Part shown: positions 19,899-31,186 of the stretch, in pieces | Layout: every line of letters starts with the position of its first letter | Position numbering within the stretch: the first letter of the stretch is position 1 | The notes under the pieces: generated by a model | Told to the model about the DNA's origin: nothing | The model's database searches: none | What the model saw: only the letters and a program-made list of their open reading frames with translations | From: Dermatemys mawii | Taxonomy: Eukaryota; Chordata; Testudines; Dermatemydidae | Assembly: GCA_007922305.1 (NCBI GenBank) | Contig: ML677460.1 | Span: 159,028-223,027, forward strand | DNA: 64,000 nt | Direction of reading: 5' to 3' | Program-made: the position numbers and the translations under genes

Positions 19899-22240
19899 TC
19901 ACCCCCACTTTGAGTCTGAACTGAGCTGGGTCACTCTGATCAGTTCAGAGCCCTCTCTCCGGGACAGCGCGTCCGCTATCATGTTGGCATTTCCCTTCAC
20001 ATGGATCACGTCCATGTCATAATCCTGCAGGAGCAGACTCCACCTCAGGAGCTTGGCGTGGGCCCCTTTCATCTGGTGCAGCCAGGTCAGGGGGGAGTGG
20101 TCGGTGGACACAGTGAAGTGTCTTCCAAATAGATACGGTTGTAGTTTCTTGAGGGCCCACACCATGGCCAGGCATTCCTTCTCGATGGCCGCGTAGTTCT
20201 GCTCCCAGGGGAGCAACTTCTTGCTCAAGTACACGATGGGGTGTCTCTCCCCATTTTCATCCTCCTGCATTAACACCACCCCCAGACCCACGTCTGAGGC
20301 ATCGATAAATACCACAAACGGCTTGTCAAAGTCTGGGTTTGCCAGAACCGGGCCGCTGACGAGAGCCTCCTTCAGCACACAGAGAGCCCTCTGGCACTGC
20401 TCGGTCCAGACCACCTTGTCTGGTTTCCCCTTCTTGCATAGCTCAGTGATGGGGCGGGGGCTATGGCGCTAAAATGGGGCAGAAACCTTTGATAGTACCC
20501 CACCATCCCGATGAAGGCTTGGACCTGATTTTTGATCCGGGGCGCCGGCCAGTCTCTGATAGCCTCCACCTTGGCTGGTTCGGGCTTTAGGCGGCCGCTC
20601 CCCACCCGGTGTCCCAGGTAGGACACTTCAGCCATCCCCACCTTGCACTTCTCTGCCTTTATGGTCAGCCCAGCCTTCTGGAGTCAGTCCAGCACTTGTC
20701 TAACCTGGGACACGTGGTCCTCCCAGGTCTGGCTAAAGACACAGATGTCACCAATATACGCTACAGCAAAACTTTCCATCCCCCTCAGGAGCTGATCTAC
20801 TAGGCACTGGAAGGTGGCCAGTGCCCCTTTGAGGCCAAAAGGCAGGGTCAGGAACTCATAGAGCCCCAGAGGGGTGATAAAGGCAGACTTCAGCCTGGCA
20901 TCTGCATCCAGTGGCACCTGCCAGTAACTCTTTATAAGATCCATAGTGGTGAGGTACCGAGCTCCCTGCAACTTGTCTAGGAGCTCGTCAGGCCTTGGCA
21001 CGGGGAAGGCATCAGATACAGTGAGGGCACTGAGCTTTTGATAGTCCACACAGAACCGGATCGACCCGTCCTTTTTGGGGATCAGCACCACTGGTGAGGC
21101 CAAAAGGCTGGAAGATGGTTGGATCACCCTCAGAGCCAGCATGTCATTGAACTCCCTCTCCAGGTCCTTGGCAGTGTTCCCTGTGACTCGGAATGGGGAG
21201 CATCTTATAGGGGGTTGTGATCCCATCTGCACCCGGTGGACAGTCAGACTAGTGCATCCAGGCTGGTTGGAAAACAGCTGTCGGTACAGTTGCAGCACCC
21301 CTCTGATCTCAGCTTGCTGGGCAGGGGTTAGCTGATCCGAGAGAGGAATTGTTTCCAGGGGGAGCCAGCTCCTGTCTCTGGGAATAGAACTACTAGAGAG
21401 TCAGCTCCCTGCTCCTCCCAATGTCCACACACGGCCAACACCACATTGTATAATATGGCTTCATCATTTTCACGTGGTACACCCGGTTAGACAGCTCCAC
21501 CACAAAATTCACCTTAGTTAGTTGCTTGACAACCTTAAAAGGGCCTTCCCAGGTGGCCTGTCGCTTGTTTTTTCTCACAGGGATGGGAACCGTCACCTGA
21601 TCCCCAGTGGGGTAGGTGCGGACCCACGCCATGCAGTCATACCAGACCTTCTGCTTACTCTGGCCAGATTCTCCTTGGCCAGGCCCATGAACTCAGCAAG
21701 TCTTTCTCGGAAGGTCAGGACATACTCCACCACTGATTCTCTCTCAGGAGCGGCCTTCCCCTCCCATTCATCTCTCATCAGGTCCAGGGGTCCCCTTATC
21801 CTCCATCCATATAGCAGTTTGAAAGGCGAAAATCCAGAAGACTTCTGGGGCACTTCCCTGTACGCGAACAGCAGGTGAGGTAAGTACTTGTCCCAGTCCT
21901 GCGGGTGCTGGTTCATAAAGGTTTTCAGCATCATCTTTAGTGTCCCATTGAACCTCTCCACCAGCCCGTTGGACTGGGGGTGATACGCTGAGGCCCAGCT
22001 GTGTCGGACCCCACATTTCTCCCACAAGCCCCGGAGCAGGGCCGACATGAAGTTGGACCCTTGGTCTGTCAAGACTTCCTTGGGGAACCCCACTCAGCTG
22101 AAAATGGTCAGCAGCGCGTCTGCCACAGTGTCTGCTTCGATGGAGGATAAGGGCACTGCCTCAGGGTAGTGGGTGGCGAAATCTACCACCACCAGAATGT
22201 ATTTCAAACCCACCTGCTCCTGTGGGACTTCATATCTGCC
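19899..22240 (-). mobile_element. Gypsy (Gmr1-like) pol fragment: integrase - RT - RNase H
   Basis: On the minus strand the domains run: integrase core (22240-21600) with YILVVVDF, LTDQGSNF and LVERFNG supplying the D, D and E positions; integrase C-terminal GPY/F-type module (WEGPFKVV, about 21630-21400); then reverse transcriptase (about 21370-20690; VLIPKKDGSIRFCVDY, LPFGLKGA); a connection region (YLGHRVGSG, about 20640-20480); and RNase H (20414-19899; FIDASDVGLG, DHSPLTWL). Integrase upstream of RT is the Gmr1-like order, unlike standard Gypsy. The junction between integrase and RT is continuous retroelement sequence with a single frame change near 21390. Several stops and frame changes, and YIGD in place of YIDD in the RT active site, mean it is dead. 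Gag, protease and the integrase N-terminus are missing; it is 5'-truncated near 22240. Confidence 0.9.
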
Positions 22241-23205
22241 TAGACGGGAAACAGAAAGAAAAACAGCATTTAGCTCCCATTCTATCCGAATGTTCTACTT
22301 GGTGATCTGGGGATTGTATCACCCTCTGGACTGCAGACATTATTCCTGCTTCATCCTTCAGGTCCTGTCAGAGCAAGAATTTCTGATCAGACACGAACAA
22401 GAAGATGCTTGGTGAAAGTGGATGTTCCGTTTACCACAGTCACGAAGAAATGTCATCTCGTCATTTCCCATTTACACGATATTTCAGTGTGGACCCAGAG
22501 ACAATCACATTCCATTTCTCACAGGTCTCTGGAATGATTCTGCAGATACAGAAATCATCCCACACCAAACACTGTGTTGAAGGGTAGTTAAAGTTAAGAT
22601 TAACTAAAGGGCAAAATTCCTTACAAGAATGCTGTCACTAATAAATAAATAGCCATTAAAATCCAGGAATCGCTGAGTGAAATTTATTTGTATAAGAATT
22701 CCACTTTTTTGACAGTTTGGAAATTCACAGCTCAAGATCTAAGTTCAGTGTTCGTAGTGATGTCCTGGGAAAGTCAGAAATTCTGACCATGAAATCGCTC
22801 CATACCACGATTGCATCTTATCAGTGACCACACAAACCAAAGTAGTGTACTCTGTCTGAACTGAGAAGTGGCTAAGCTGGCTCTGGCTTCTGCACATGCA
22901 CACACAACAGATAAAATGTTGTCCTGATGTGGCACAGGGTTTGCAGAGAGCAGTCATTCCCCCGCTTCAGCACAGGCTCAGTGCTGCCAGGGGTCCAGAT
23001 TTCTCTGCCCCTTGTAAGACTCCATGGACAAGTGAACTACCAAAGCACTATTGGACACACAGCGATCACATCTACTTGTGCAAACATCCTGTGCCCCAAA
23101 CATGAAACCAGACATTATTAGTGAGACAGGGTGATGGCTGAGTTGTACAGACAGAATGCTTATTGATGGTTAGTGTGGTGTATAAAAATGAAGTGGGATC
23201 TAAGC
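22241..23205. other. Non-coding stretch, nothing recognised
   Basis: No family recognised. Plus-strand open frames of 60-80 codons at 22173-22587 have no domain I can identify and no convincing splice sites. Confidence 0.4.
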
Positions 23206-23209
23206 TTCA

Positions 23210-23465
23210 TACATTCAAAGATTCCAAGTCCTAAAGGGACCACAGTGTTCATCTAGCCTGACTACCTCTATGACACAGGCCATAGAACTTCCCCCAAATA
23301 TTTCCTAGAGAAGGTCTGTTAGGAAAAAAATTCAATCTTGATTTTGAAATGGTCAATGATGGAGAATCCACCATGATCCTCGCTAAGTTGTCCCTATGGT
23401 TAATTACTTGAACTGTTATTTCCAGTTTTAATTTGTTAAGCTTCAATTTCCAGACATTGGATCAT
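23210..23465 (-). mobile_element. CR1-type LINE 3' fragment
   Basis: The words 'ttcatctagcctgacta' and 'cacaggccatagaactt' mark a CR1 subfamily 3' region in reverse, related to the copy at 45.4 kb. No coding sequence remains. Confidence 0.6.
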
Positions 23466-23469
23466 GTTA

Positions 23470-24040
23470 TGTCTTTCTCTGCTAGATTGCAGAGTACATT
23501 ATTAAATATTTGTTCCTGTAGTGAGGTGAGACTCACTGGTGTGGCGCCTCCTGCTGGTCATCTGGGAATTAGCTCTTTTCCGCATATGGCGCACTCTCTG
23601 CAGGCCGATATCTTGCCTCCTGTCCTTCCAAGAGCCTGGTGACCTTTTACCTCAGGGTTCTGCCCCCAGCAGTAACCCACAATCTGGGTCTCCCCACTCA
23701 GGGGAACACCTTAACCCTCCATCCCCACCTTGCTTCAGTGGCTACTCAAAGAGTTGATGTGAAAATGTTCCCTGCTGGCTGTTTCTCACCTGTTTCCTTT
23801 GTTTCTCTCCCTGCTTGATGATTCTGTTTACTGTTTAAATGCAAATTCAGTAGAGCACACATTCCTTTGTTTAGGACAGACCTGTGGGTCAACCTCAGTT
23901 TGGGCATGGCTGCAGGCTTTGGAACATGTGTTAATATCATACAGGGAAATCTTATAACATCACATACAATGTTGCCACACATATTTTATCAGGACAATAA
24001 TGACAAACAAATTATGAGTTTTTCATGATACCTTACTAGA
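23470..24040. other. Non-coding stretch, nothing recognised
   Basis: No exon or repeat boundary recognised. It has modest LTR-like features (ggtgtggcgcctcctgctgg) without termini. Confidence 0.4.
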
Positions 24041-24041
24041 C

Positions 24042-24808
24042 TTGCCTTGTACAAAAATTATTACAATCATGTGTGAACACAGGGGTACATCCTGTTACAG
24101 GGAGTTGTGGGAGATTTTTGTCCTTTCTTTTTTGCTTTGGCAGTGGGGACTTGGAAAAGAAGACAACGATAACTACGGAAGCATCAATACAAGTGAACTG
24201 CGGAAGAGAGGAAACAGAAGATGTTCAGATGTGGATGCTGCAGGATGTACATCCACCTTGAGTGGGTATTTGTGGAAGCTACTTATGCATGAAATGTCAC
24301 CTGATAGAGCTCATGGAAGAGAAGATTCACCTGGAGGACAGACTGTCAGAGGAGGAGGGTAATCCATGGAAAAGCATGATCACCAGGACAAGGCAGAGGA
24401 AGAAACTGGCTAGTGGTGATGAAATCAAGTTAAGTAAAAGGTTTGCTGGATGAGAGAAAGTAAAAAAATAGGAAGAAAAGAAGGGAAACCAGTCCCTGCA
24501 GAAGGAAGAAATGATGGAGATAGCCAGGGAGTGGAGCCCAAGCAAAAATGGGGATGCTGTACAGGGGACAGTGAGAGAGAGCCTAAGACAGATTCATACC
24601 AGCAGGTCTCTGTGATTGGGGACTCCATACAGACAAGAATCGACAGACCGTCACCAGACTGAGTCCAGAGAACAGAAGAGTGTGCTGTCTGCCAGGAGCA
24701 AGGATATGAGATGTGGATGTGAGATTGAAAAGGATCCTGATGGGAGTGGTAAAAATCCACTGATTGTGCTGCACATTGGGACAAATGACACTGCTAGATT
24801 CCCCCTGA
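24042..24808 (+). mobile_element. CR1 ORF1 fragment with esterase-type motifs
   Basis: Translated pieces include CMKCHLIELMEEKIHLEDRL (zinc-binding and coiled-coil start), VIGDSI and IVLHIGTNDTA. GDS and GTND motifs are those of the SGNH esterase-like domain in CR1 ORF1. Frame changes and stops separate the pieces. It ends abruptly at about 24808 against the 3' end of an oppositely oriented CR1. Confidence 0.75.
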
Positions 24809-24812
24809 CTGG

Positions 24813-27690
24813 ATCATAGAATCATAGAAGATCAGGGTTGGAAGGGACCTCAGGAGGCATCTAGTCCAACCCCCTGCTCAAAGCAGGACCAATCCCAACT
24901 AAATCATCCCAGCCAGGGCTTTGTCAAGACTGACCTTAAAAACCTCTAAGAAAGGAGATTCCACCACCTCCCTAGGGAATCCATTCCAGTGCTTCACCAC
25001 CTTCCTAGGGAAAAAGGTTTTCCTAATATCCAACCTAAACCTTCCCCACTGCAACTTGAGACCATTACTCCTTGTTGTGTCATCTGGTACCAATGAGAAC
25101 AGTCTAGATCCATCCTCTTTGGAACACCCTTTCAGGTAGTTGAAAGCAGCTATCAAATCCCCCTTCACTCTTCTCTTCTGTAGACTAAACAATCCCAGTT
25201 CTCTCAGCCTCTCCTCATAAGTCATGTGCTCCAGGCCCCTAATCATTTTTGTTGCCCTCTTCTGGACTCTTTCCAAATTTTCCACATCCTTCTTGTAGTG
25301 TGGGCCCCAAAAGTGGACACAGTACTCCAGATGAGGCCTCACCAATGCCGAATAGAGGGGAATGATTGCGTCCCTCGATCTGCTGGCAATGCCCCTACTT
25401 ATACAGCCCAAAATGCCATTAGCCTTCTTGGCAACAAGGGCACACTGTTGACTCATATCCAGCTTCCCATCCACTGTAACTCCTAAGTCCTTTTCTGCAG
25501 AACTGCTGCCTAGCCATTCGGTCCCTAGTCTGTAGCAGCACATGGGATTCTTTCTTCCTAAGTGCAGGACTCTGCACTTGTCCTTGTTGAACTGCATCAA
25601 ATTTCTTTTGGACCAATCCTCTAATTTGTCTAGGTCCCTCTGTATCCTATCCCTACCCTCCAGCGTATCTACCACTCCTCCCAGTTTAGTGTCATCTGCA
25701 AACTTGCTAAGGGTGCAGTCCATGCCTTCCTCCAGATCATTGATAAAGATGTTGAATAAAACCGGCCCCAGGACTGGCCCTAGGGGCACTCTGCTTGATA
25801 CTGGCTGCCAACTAGACATGTAGTCATTGATCACGACCCGTTGAGCCCGACAATCCAGCCAGCTTTCTATCCATCTTATGGTCCATTCATCCAGCCCATA
25901 CTTCTTTAATTTGCTGGCAAGAATACTGTGGGAGACCGTATCAAAAGCTTTGCTAAAGTCAAGGAATAACACGTCCACTGCTTTCCCCTCATCCACAGAG
26001 CCAGTTATCTCATCATAGAAGGCAATTAGGTTAGTCAGGCATGATTTGCCCTTGGTGAATCCATGCTGACTGTTCCTGATCACTTTCCTCTCCTCTAAGT
26101 GCTTCAGAATTGATTCCTTGAGGACCTGCTCCATGATTTTTCCAGGGACTGAGGTGAGGCTGACTGGCCTGTAATTCCCTGGATCCTCCTTCTTCCCTTT
26201 TTTAAAGATGGGCACTACATCAGCCTTTTTCCAGTCACCCGGGACCTCCCCCGATCACCATGAGTTTTCAAAGATATTGTCCAATGGCTCTGCAATTGCA
26301 TCCACCAACTTCTTTAGCACCTGCGGATGCAGCGCATCCGATCCCATGGACTTGTGCTCGTCCAGCTTTTCTATATAGTCCTGAACCACTTCTTTTTCCA
26401 CAGAGGGCTGGTCACCTTCTCCCCATGCTGTGCTGCCCAGTGCAGTAGTCTGGGAGCTGACCTTGTTCATGAAGACCAAGGCAAAAAAATCATTGAGTAC
26501 ATTTGCTTTTTCCACATTCTCGGTCACTAGGTTGCCTCCCTCATTCAGTAAGGGACCCACCCTTCCCTTGAGTTTCTTCTTGTTGCTAACATACCTGAAG
26601 AAACCCTTCTTGTTACCCTTCACATCCCTTGCTAGCTGCAACTCCAAGTGTGATTTGGCCTTCCTGATTTCACTCCTGCAGGCCTGAGCAATATTTTTGT
26701 ATTCCTCCCTAGTCATTTGCCCAATCTTCCACTTCTTGCAAGCTTCTTTTTTGCATTTAAGATCAGCAAGGATTTCACTGCTAAGCCAAGCTAGTCGCCT
26801 GCCATATTTACTATTCTTTCTACACATCGGGATGGTTTGTTCCTGCAACCTCAATAAGGATTCTGTAAAATACAGCCAGCTCTCCTGGACTCCTTTCCCC
26901 TTCATGTTATTCTCCCAGGGGATCCTGCCCATCAGTTCCCTGAAGGAGTCATAGTCTGCTTTTCTGAAGTCCAGAGTCCATATTCTACTGCTCTCCTTTC
27001 TTCCCTGTGTCAGGATCTTGAACTCGACCATCTCATGGCCACTGCCTCCCAGGTTCCCATCCACTTTTGCTTCCCCTACTAATTCTTAATGGTTTGTGAG
27101 CAGCAGGTCAAGAAAAGTTCTGCCCCTAGTTGGTTCCTCCAGTATTTACACTAAGAAATTGTCCCCTACACTTTCCAAAAACTTCCTGGATTGTCTGTGC
27201 ACCGCTGTATTGCTCTTCCAGCAGATATTGGGATGATTGAAGTCTCCCATGAGAGCCACCGCTTGTGATCTAGTAACTTCTCTTAGTTGCTGGAAGAAAG
27301 CCTCATCCATCTCATCCCCCTGGTCTGGTGGTCTAGAGCAGACTCCCACCACGACATCAGCCTTGTTGCTCACACTTCTAAACTTAATCCAGAGACTCTC
27401 AGGTTTTTCAGCAGTTTCATACCGGAGTTCTGAGCAGTCATACTGTTCTCTTACATACAATGCAACTCCCCGACCCTTTCTGCCCTGCCTGTCCTTCCTG
27501 AACAGTTTATATCCGTCCATGACAGTGCTCCAGTCATGTGAGTTATCCCACCAAGTCTCTGTTATTCCAATCACATCGTAGTTCCTTGACTGTGCCAGGA
27601 CTTCCACTTCTCCCTGCTTGTTTCCCAGGCTTCTTGTATTTGGGGTGCGATGTCCCAAGCCCCTGGATAGGTCTAGGAGCAAGACAGGAT
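24813..27690 (-). mobile_element. CR1 LINE, long 5'-truncated ORF2 copy (endonuclease and RT)
   Basis: Reading leftwards, 27682-27146 encodes an APE-type endonuclease lacking its first residues ([28 protein letters not shown]). 27064-26255 encodes the linker and 26215-24899 a 438-codon uninterrupted RT region ([35 protein letters not shown]). The 3' UTR ends with CATAGAATCATAGAA near 24817-24830. The copy is about 2.9 kb with only a few disruptions, which suggests a fairly young insertion. It is not functional because the ORF is broken between the three blocks and the 5' end is missing. Confidence 0.92.
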
Positions 27691-27694
27691 AAGC

Positions 27695-28400
27695 ACAGTA
27701 AGACGATAGTCTAAAAGATTACATAATGGCTCTGCCCAAGGCCTCAGGTTAACACATAACATTCTGTTAGTACACGGGTGTTTTCCATTAAACAATGTAT
27801 AAAGTGTATAATTATAATATATATATATATATTTATATACACACATGTTGAGTTCTGATTTGGGGTCCATAGGAATGAAGTGGCTCTTCTGAATGTTCAA
27901 CAAATACATTCCTGGGGGTTAAAGCAAAAAGACATTGACAAGTACATGGCACTAGAAATAGTTTTTCAGTTGCCCCATTGTGCTCCTAAAGGCTGACACT
28001 GGTAGCTGGGCAGAGGGAGTGCCCCAATTAGCAGGGAGGATGTCATATCTCATACTGACATGGTTGAGCCTCTCCACGAACTCAAGGGCGGTATGTGGGG
28101 AATTTATTGGTTATCTTTTCCTGCAGAAGGAGTGGACATAGAGGCCCCTTTCAATACTTTGTCATGTCTGTAGCTTCTGATAAGGGTGCCAATTTATGCT
28201 CCCATCTGGAGTTTTGCTGACCGTCCTTATAAAGTTTGCACGGGCTGCTCTTGTGCTCTCTGCCACTGGGCGATGAACCACAAGCACCAAGCACCCAAAT
28301 TCTCAGCAGAGGAGGAGCACCCCTGTTACATTGCAGAAGGTGAGCAAGCGACCCACCCAGCAGGCTCCCCAGGACAGACAGAGGGGACTGGCTCAGTATG
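27695..28400. other. Non-coding stretch with a short (AT)n tract
   Basis: An alternating AT run lies at about 27815-27835. The rest shows no recognisable gene or repeat. Confidence 0.45.
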
Positions 28401-28408
28401 CACTAGGC

Positions 28409-28718
28409 CAGGGGTCTCCAAACTTTATGAGACGAGGGCCATATTAAATTTTTGAAGGGGCTTCGCAGGCCGAAGAGACTGTAAAAAAAAATCAATATAT
28501 GCAAGTATATGCAAAATACCCCCTTTACTTCTCTGCCACTGCCGCGGGGGCACTCAACCCTCCACACATGGGGCTGCCGGCAGCAGCTCATGGTGAGGGG
28601 TGGGGGGCAGCAGTGGCTTCTCCACGTACCTGCTCCGCATGCCTGCTCAACTGGAGGGCCGGACAAATCGAAGCCGCAGGCCGGATCCGGCCCCCGGGCC
28701 GTAGTTTGGAGACCCCTG
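28409..28718. mobile_element. hAT-type MITE with perfect TIRs and target duplication
   Basis: The termini CAGGGGTCTCCAAACT and AGTTTGGAGACCCCTG are perfect 16-bp inverted repeats. The 8-bp direct repeat CACTAGGC at 28401-28408 and 28719-28726 is exact. The 310-bp element keeps the 'gggccgta' subterminal motif seen at 4.7 and 54.4 kb. It is the best-preserved MITE here. Confidence 0.95.
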
Positions 28719-28729
28719 CACTAGGCCAT

Positions 28730-30125
28730 CTCTGTGTTTCAGCAGCAGCCCTCAGCAGCCAGTGCTCGGGGACAAGAACTGGGCTGTAGGTATTGGAGAG
28801 CTGACACCATAGGGCCCTCATTCCATAGCTCCTGTCCTGTCCCTCTAGGATGTACACATGCAGTAGCCCCAGGCCCACCCTGCCTGCCCCCCTGAATGTA
28901 GTCTGTCAGACAGCAGCTAGTTTCGTTTCTCCCTCCCCCTCCTCAGGACATGTAGCAGTGCCAGAGGGCAGGTCAGCAAAGACAGCAGACCACAAATCGT
29001 GTGCATTAAACCAGAGGTGCCGGTGTCTTTGCTCTGGGGAGACCCCAGCTGCCAATATGCAGCACTCAAAGGGAGATGGGCACTCCAGTCAGTGCATGGT
29101 GATGTCATTCCAGCAATGGGCCAAATTAAGCTCAGGACACCTTTCTGTCTGTAACCAGACACCTGGATCGGAATGGGGCAGAGGAATGGCCCCCCCTCAC
29201 CTCCACCACAGGGGAAATGTGGGAGTCCCACTGGCTCAAAGGCTGTGCCCAAGACAGCAGGCTCACAGCCAACTCTCACTGGGGAAGTAGAGGCTGAGCT
29301 GGGCAGGGTGGTAGCTGAGATCCCCAGCTGAGCGTGAGGAGACAAGGTCTGGGAAAGACGACTGCCAGACAGGTTCGCTCTCTTCAGGAATGGGAGAAGC
29401 CCCAGAGAAGGTAAAGCAGCTGGAAGGGCCCTGCTGGTAACAGAGACTGTGTTGGAGAGCGGTTGTGGCCGTGATGGGTCTCTTAACCAAAAGAAACTGA
29501 ATGACAGCCCACCAGGGAAGGTTGGAGGGAGGGAGGCTGAGCGAGGACTCTGTCCTGCGGGGAGGGCAGCAGGTGAAAGCAAGAGGGGAAATGGGCTCCC
29601 TGCCTACACCCAGCCCTGGGGTGAGGACACAACTCCAGAGGGGACCTGCCAATGTGCAGGAGCGTCCTGCACCCCGCCTCACCAGATCCTTGGAAACTCA
29701 GAGATAAGGTTGGGTCGAGGGGTCACTTTCTACACCAGCCTAGGGACCTGGGCACCCCAGGCTGCAGCCAAGATGGCTGACATATGGAGTAATAGGGGCT
29801 CACTGCCCTCCTGACTCCCTGGCAGATGAGAGGGAGGCGGGAGTGGCATTCCAGCTTGAAACCCCAGTTTTTGGGGTGGCAAAAGGGCCTGGGGCTGACT
29901 GAAAACTCCCCATGTGCACCTTGCTAGTGTCATCGACCAGACCAGACCTAAGGGAGGACGTGACACTGCACTGACCTGTGTCCTGGAAACTGTGAGCTTG
30001 ATTGATTAGCAACGGAGCTATAAGAACTTGGAAGTGCCTGCGAGGACAGCTACCAAGGAGACTGGAAAGATGATGTGACATTGATAAATAACAATTGCGG
30101 TTCAAACTTCCTCTAGGGGGTCGCC
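28730..30125. other. GC-moderate non-coding stretch
   Basis: Several frames over 100 codons occur on both strands, but they overlap one another, have no recognisable domain and lack a codon-bias signature. I regard the region as non-coding or old repeat DNA. Confidence 0.4.
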
Positions 30126-30130
30126 ACTCG

Positions 30131-31134
30131 GGCTCGTCCCTCTGTGGGGCGGTTGGGCACCCGACCGCCTCGCTACACACCCCTCAGCCGGGTTGGGGAA
30201 TACCCGGGCCCGGGGTTCAAGTGCTCAGTCAGGCCTGAGTAGCGTCCGTTCAGCCCGCCTCAGCCCAAAAGCCGGGCGGGCAACCCACCCACAGGGTAGG
30301 GTCAGGGCTCAGACCCTCAAGCAGGGGCTGAACCGTAACAGGAGGGCAAGGCCCAGGCCCTGAGGCAGGGCGGGCCACAAACATGGGGAACAGTCAGGGG
30401 CTCAGACCCCCAAGCAGGGGCTGAGCAGTACCAGACAGCTAGCACTGGCGGCGGGCTGAGGGGGAGACTGCCACCCATGGTTAAGGGTGGCAGGGGGGAC
30501 GCAGGCCCACCCGCTCCACTGCGTCCCGGCCCGGGGCCCTAGCAGCGGTAACAGACCCGCTGCAGTCAGTGGGGATCCGGACCGCAACACACTGACATAG
30601 GTTCAAAACTCATTCCCCGGGCCACTTCCAAACTCCCCCTCAAAGGGTACCTGGGGAGGCGCGGTGACCTCCATGGGCTCCTCCGAGTCGCTGTCTGGAG
30701 GCAGAGGCGGCAGCTCCTCAGGGTAGCCTGGACTGGGGAGGCTCGGACCTTCTTCCTCCGGATAGCGGGCACAGGGCAGACTGGGAAGCTCTTCGGGGTA
30801 GCACGGGCGGGGGAGGCTCGGTCCCTCTTCCTCCGGGTAGCGGGCGCAGGGCAGACAGGGAAACTCCTCCGGGTAGCGGGCGCAGGGCAGGCTCGGCCAG
30901 TTCCTGGGCTCCGGCTGGGTCACCGGGGCTCCCCGTTCAGGAGCTCTGGCTGTAGCCTCTGGCTCCTCCGCTGGCTCCCTCCGAAGTGAGCTCCGGGGCC
31001 GAGCTTTTATCCTTCCGGGTCGGCCGGCTGACCTCTGGGGGAGGGGCGCAGGTTTCTCCAGCTCCGCCCCCTCTTGCCTCTGGGGAGGCTCGTCCCTCTG
31101 CGGGGCGGTTGGGCACCAGACCGCCTCGCTACAC
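30131..31134 (-). repeat. GC-rich unit bounded by 48-bp direct repeats, with promoter-like region and repeat ORF
   Basis: The sequences at 30131-30178 and 31087-31134 (ggctcgtccctctg...ccgcctcgctacac) are direct repeats with about two mismatches in 48 bp. The minus strand between them has GC-box-like ggggcggagc (about 31065), a TATA-like GGATAAAAG (about 31015-31023) and then a proline-rich ORF. The layout suggests an LTR-like or other non-autonomous element, or a tandemly duplicated promoter. Class not recognised. Confidence 0.45.
30603..30923 (-). CDS. Proline/glutamate-rich repeat ORF, hypothetical
   Basis: A 106-codon minus-strand frame consists mostly of alternating 11-14-residue units built on SLPCARYPEE and SLPxPxYPEE, then an acidic tail (DSDSEEPMEV). 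The dimer period is about 75 nt. No known domain is recognised. A TATA-like box lies about 90-100 bp upstream of the start, so it could be transcribed, perhaps as the first part of a longer element protein. The open frame might also be a by-product of the tandem repeat. Confidence 0.3.
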   Translation of the reverse strand: MTQPEPRNWPSLPCARYPEEFPCLPCARYPEEEGPSLPRPCYPEELPSLPCARYPEEEGPSLPSPGYPEELPPLPPDSDSEEPMEVTAPPQVPFEGEFGSGPGNEF

Positions 31135-31186
31135 TTCCCCTGGTTAATGTGACCCTGCTCGGTTCAGTCTCAAAGGGGGAACAGCT

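Noticed and set aside
19899..22240. Two unrelated Gypsy fragments lying side by side by chance
   Set aside because: Integrase C-terminus and RT N-terminus are contiguous with overlapping frames and same strand, and the independent fragment at 57-60 kb shows protease followed directly by integrase.
28917..29682. Overlapping 139-221-codon frames on the minus strand
   Set aside because: Several frames are open at once, without recognisable domains or splice sites; typical of GC-rich non-coding DNA.
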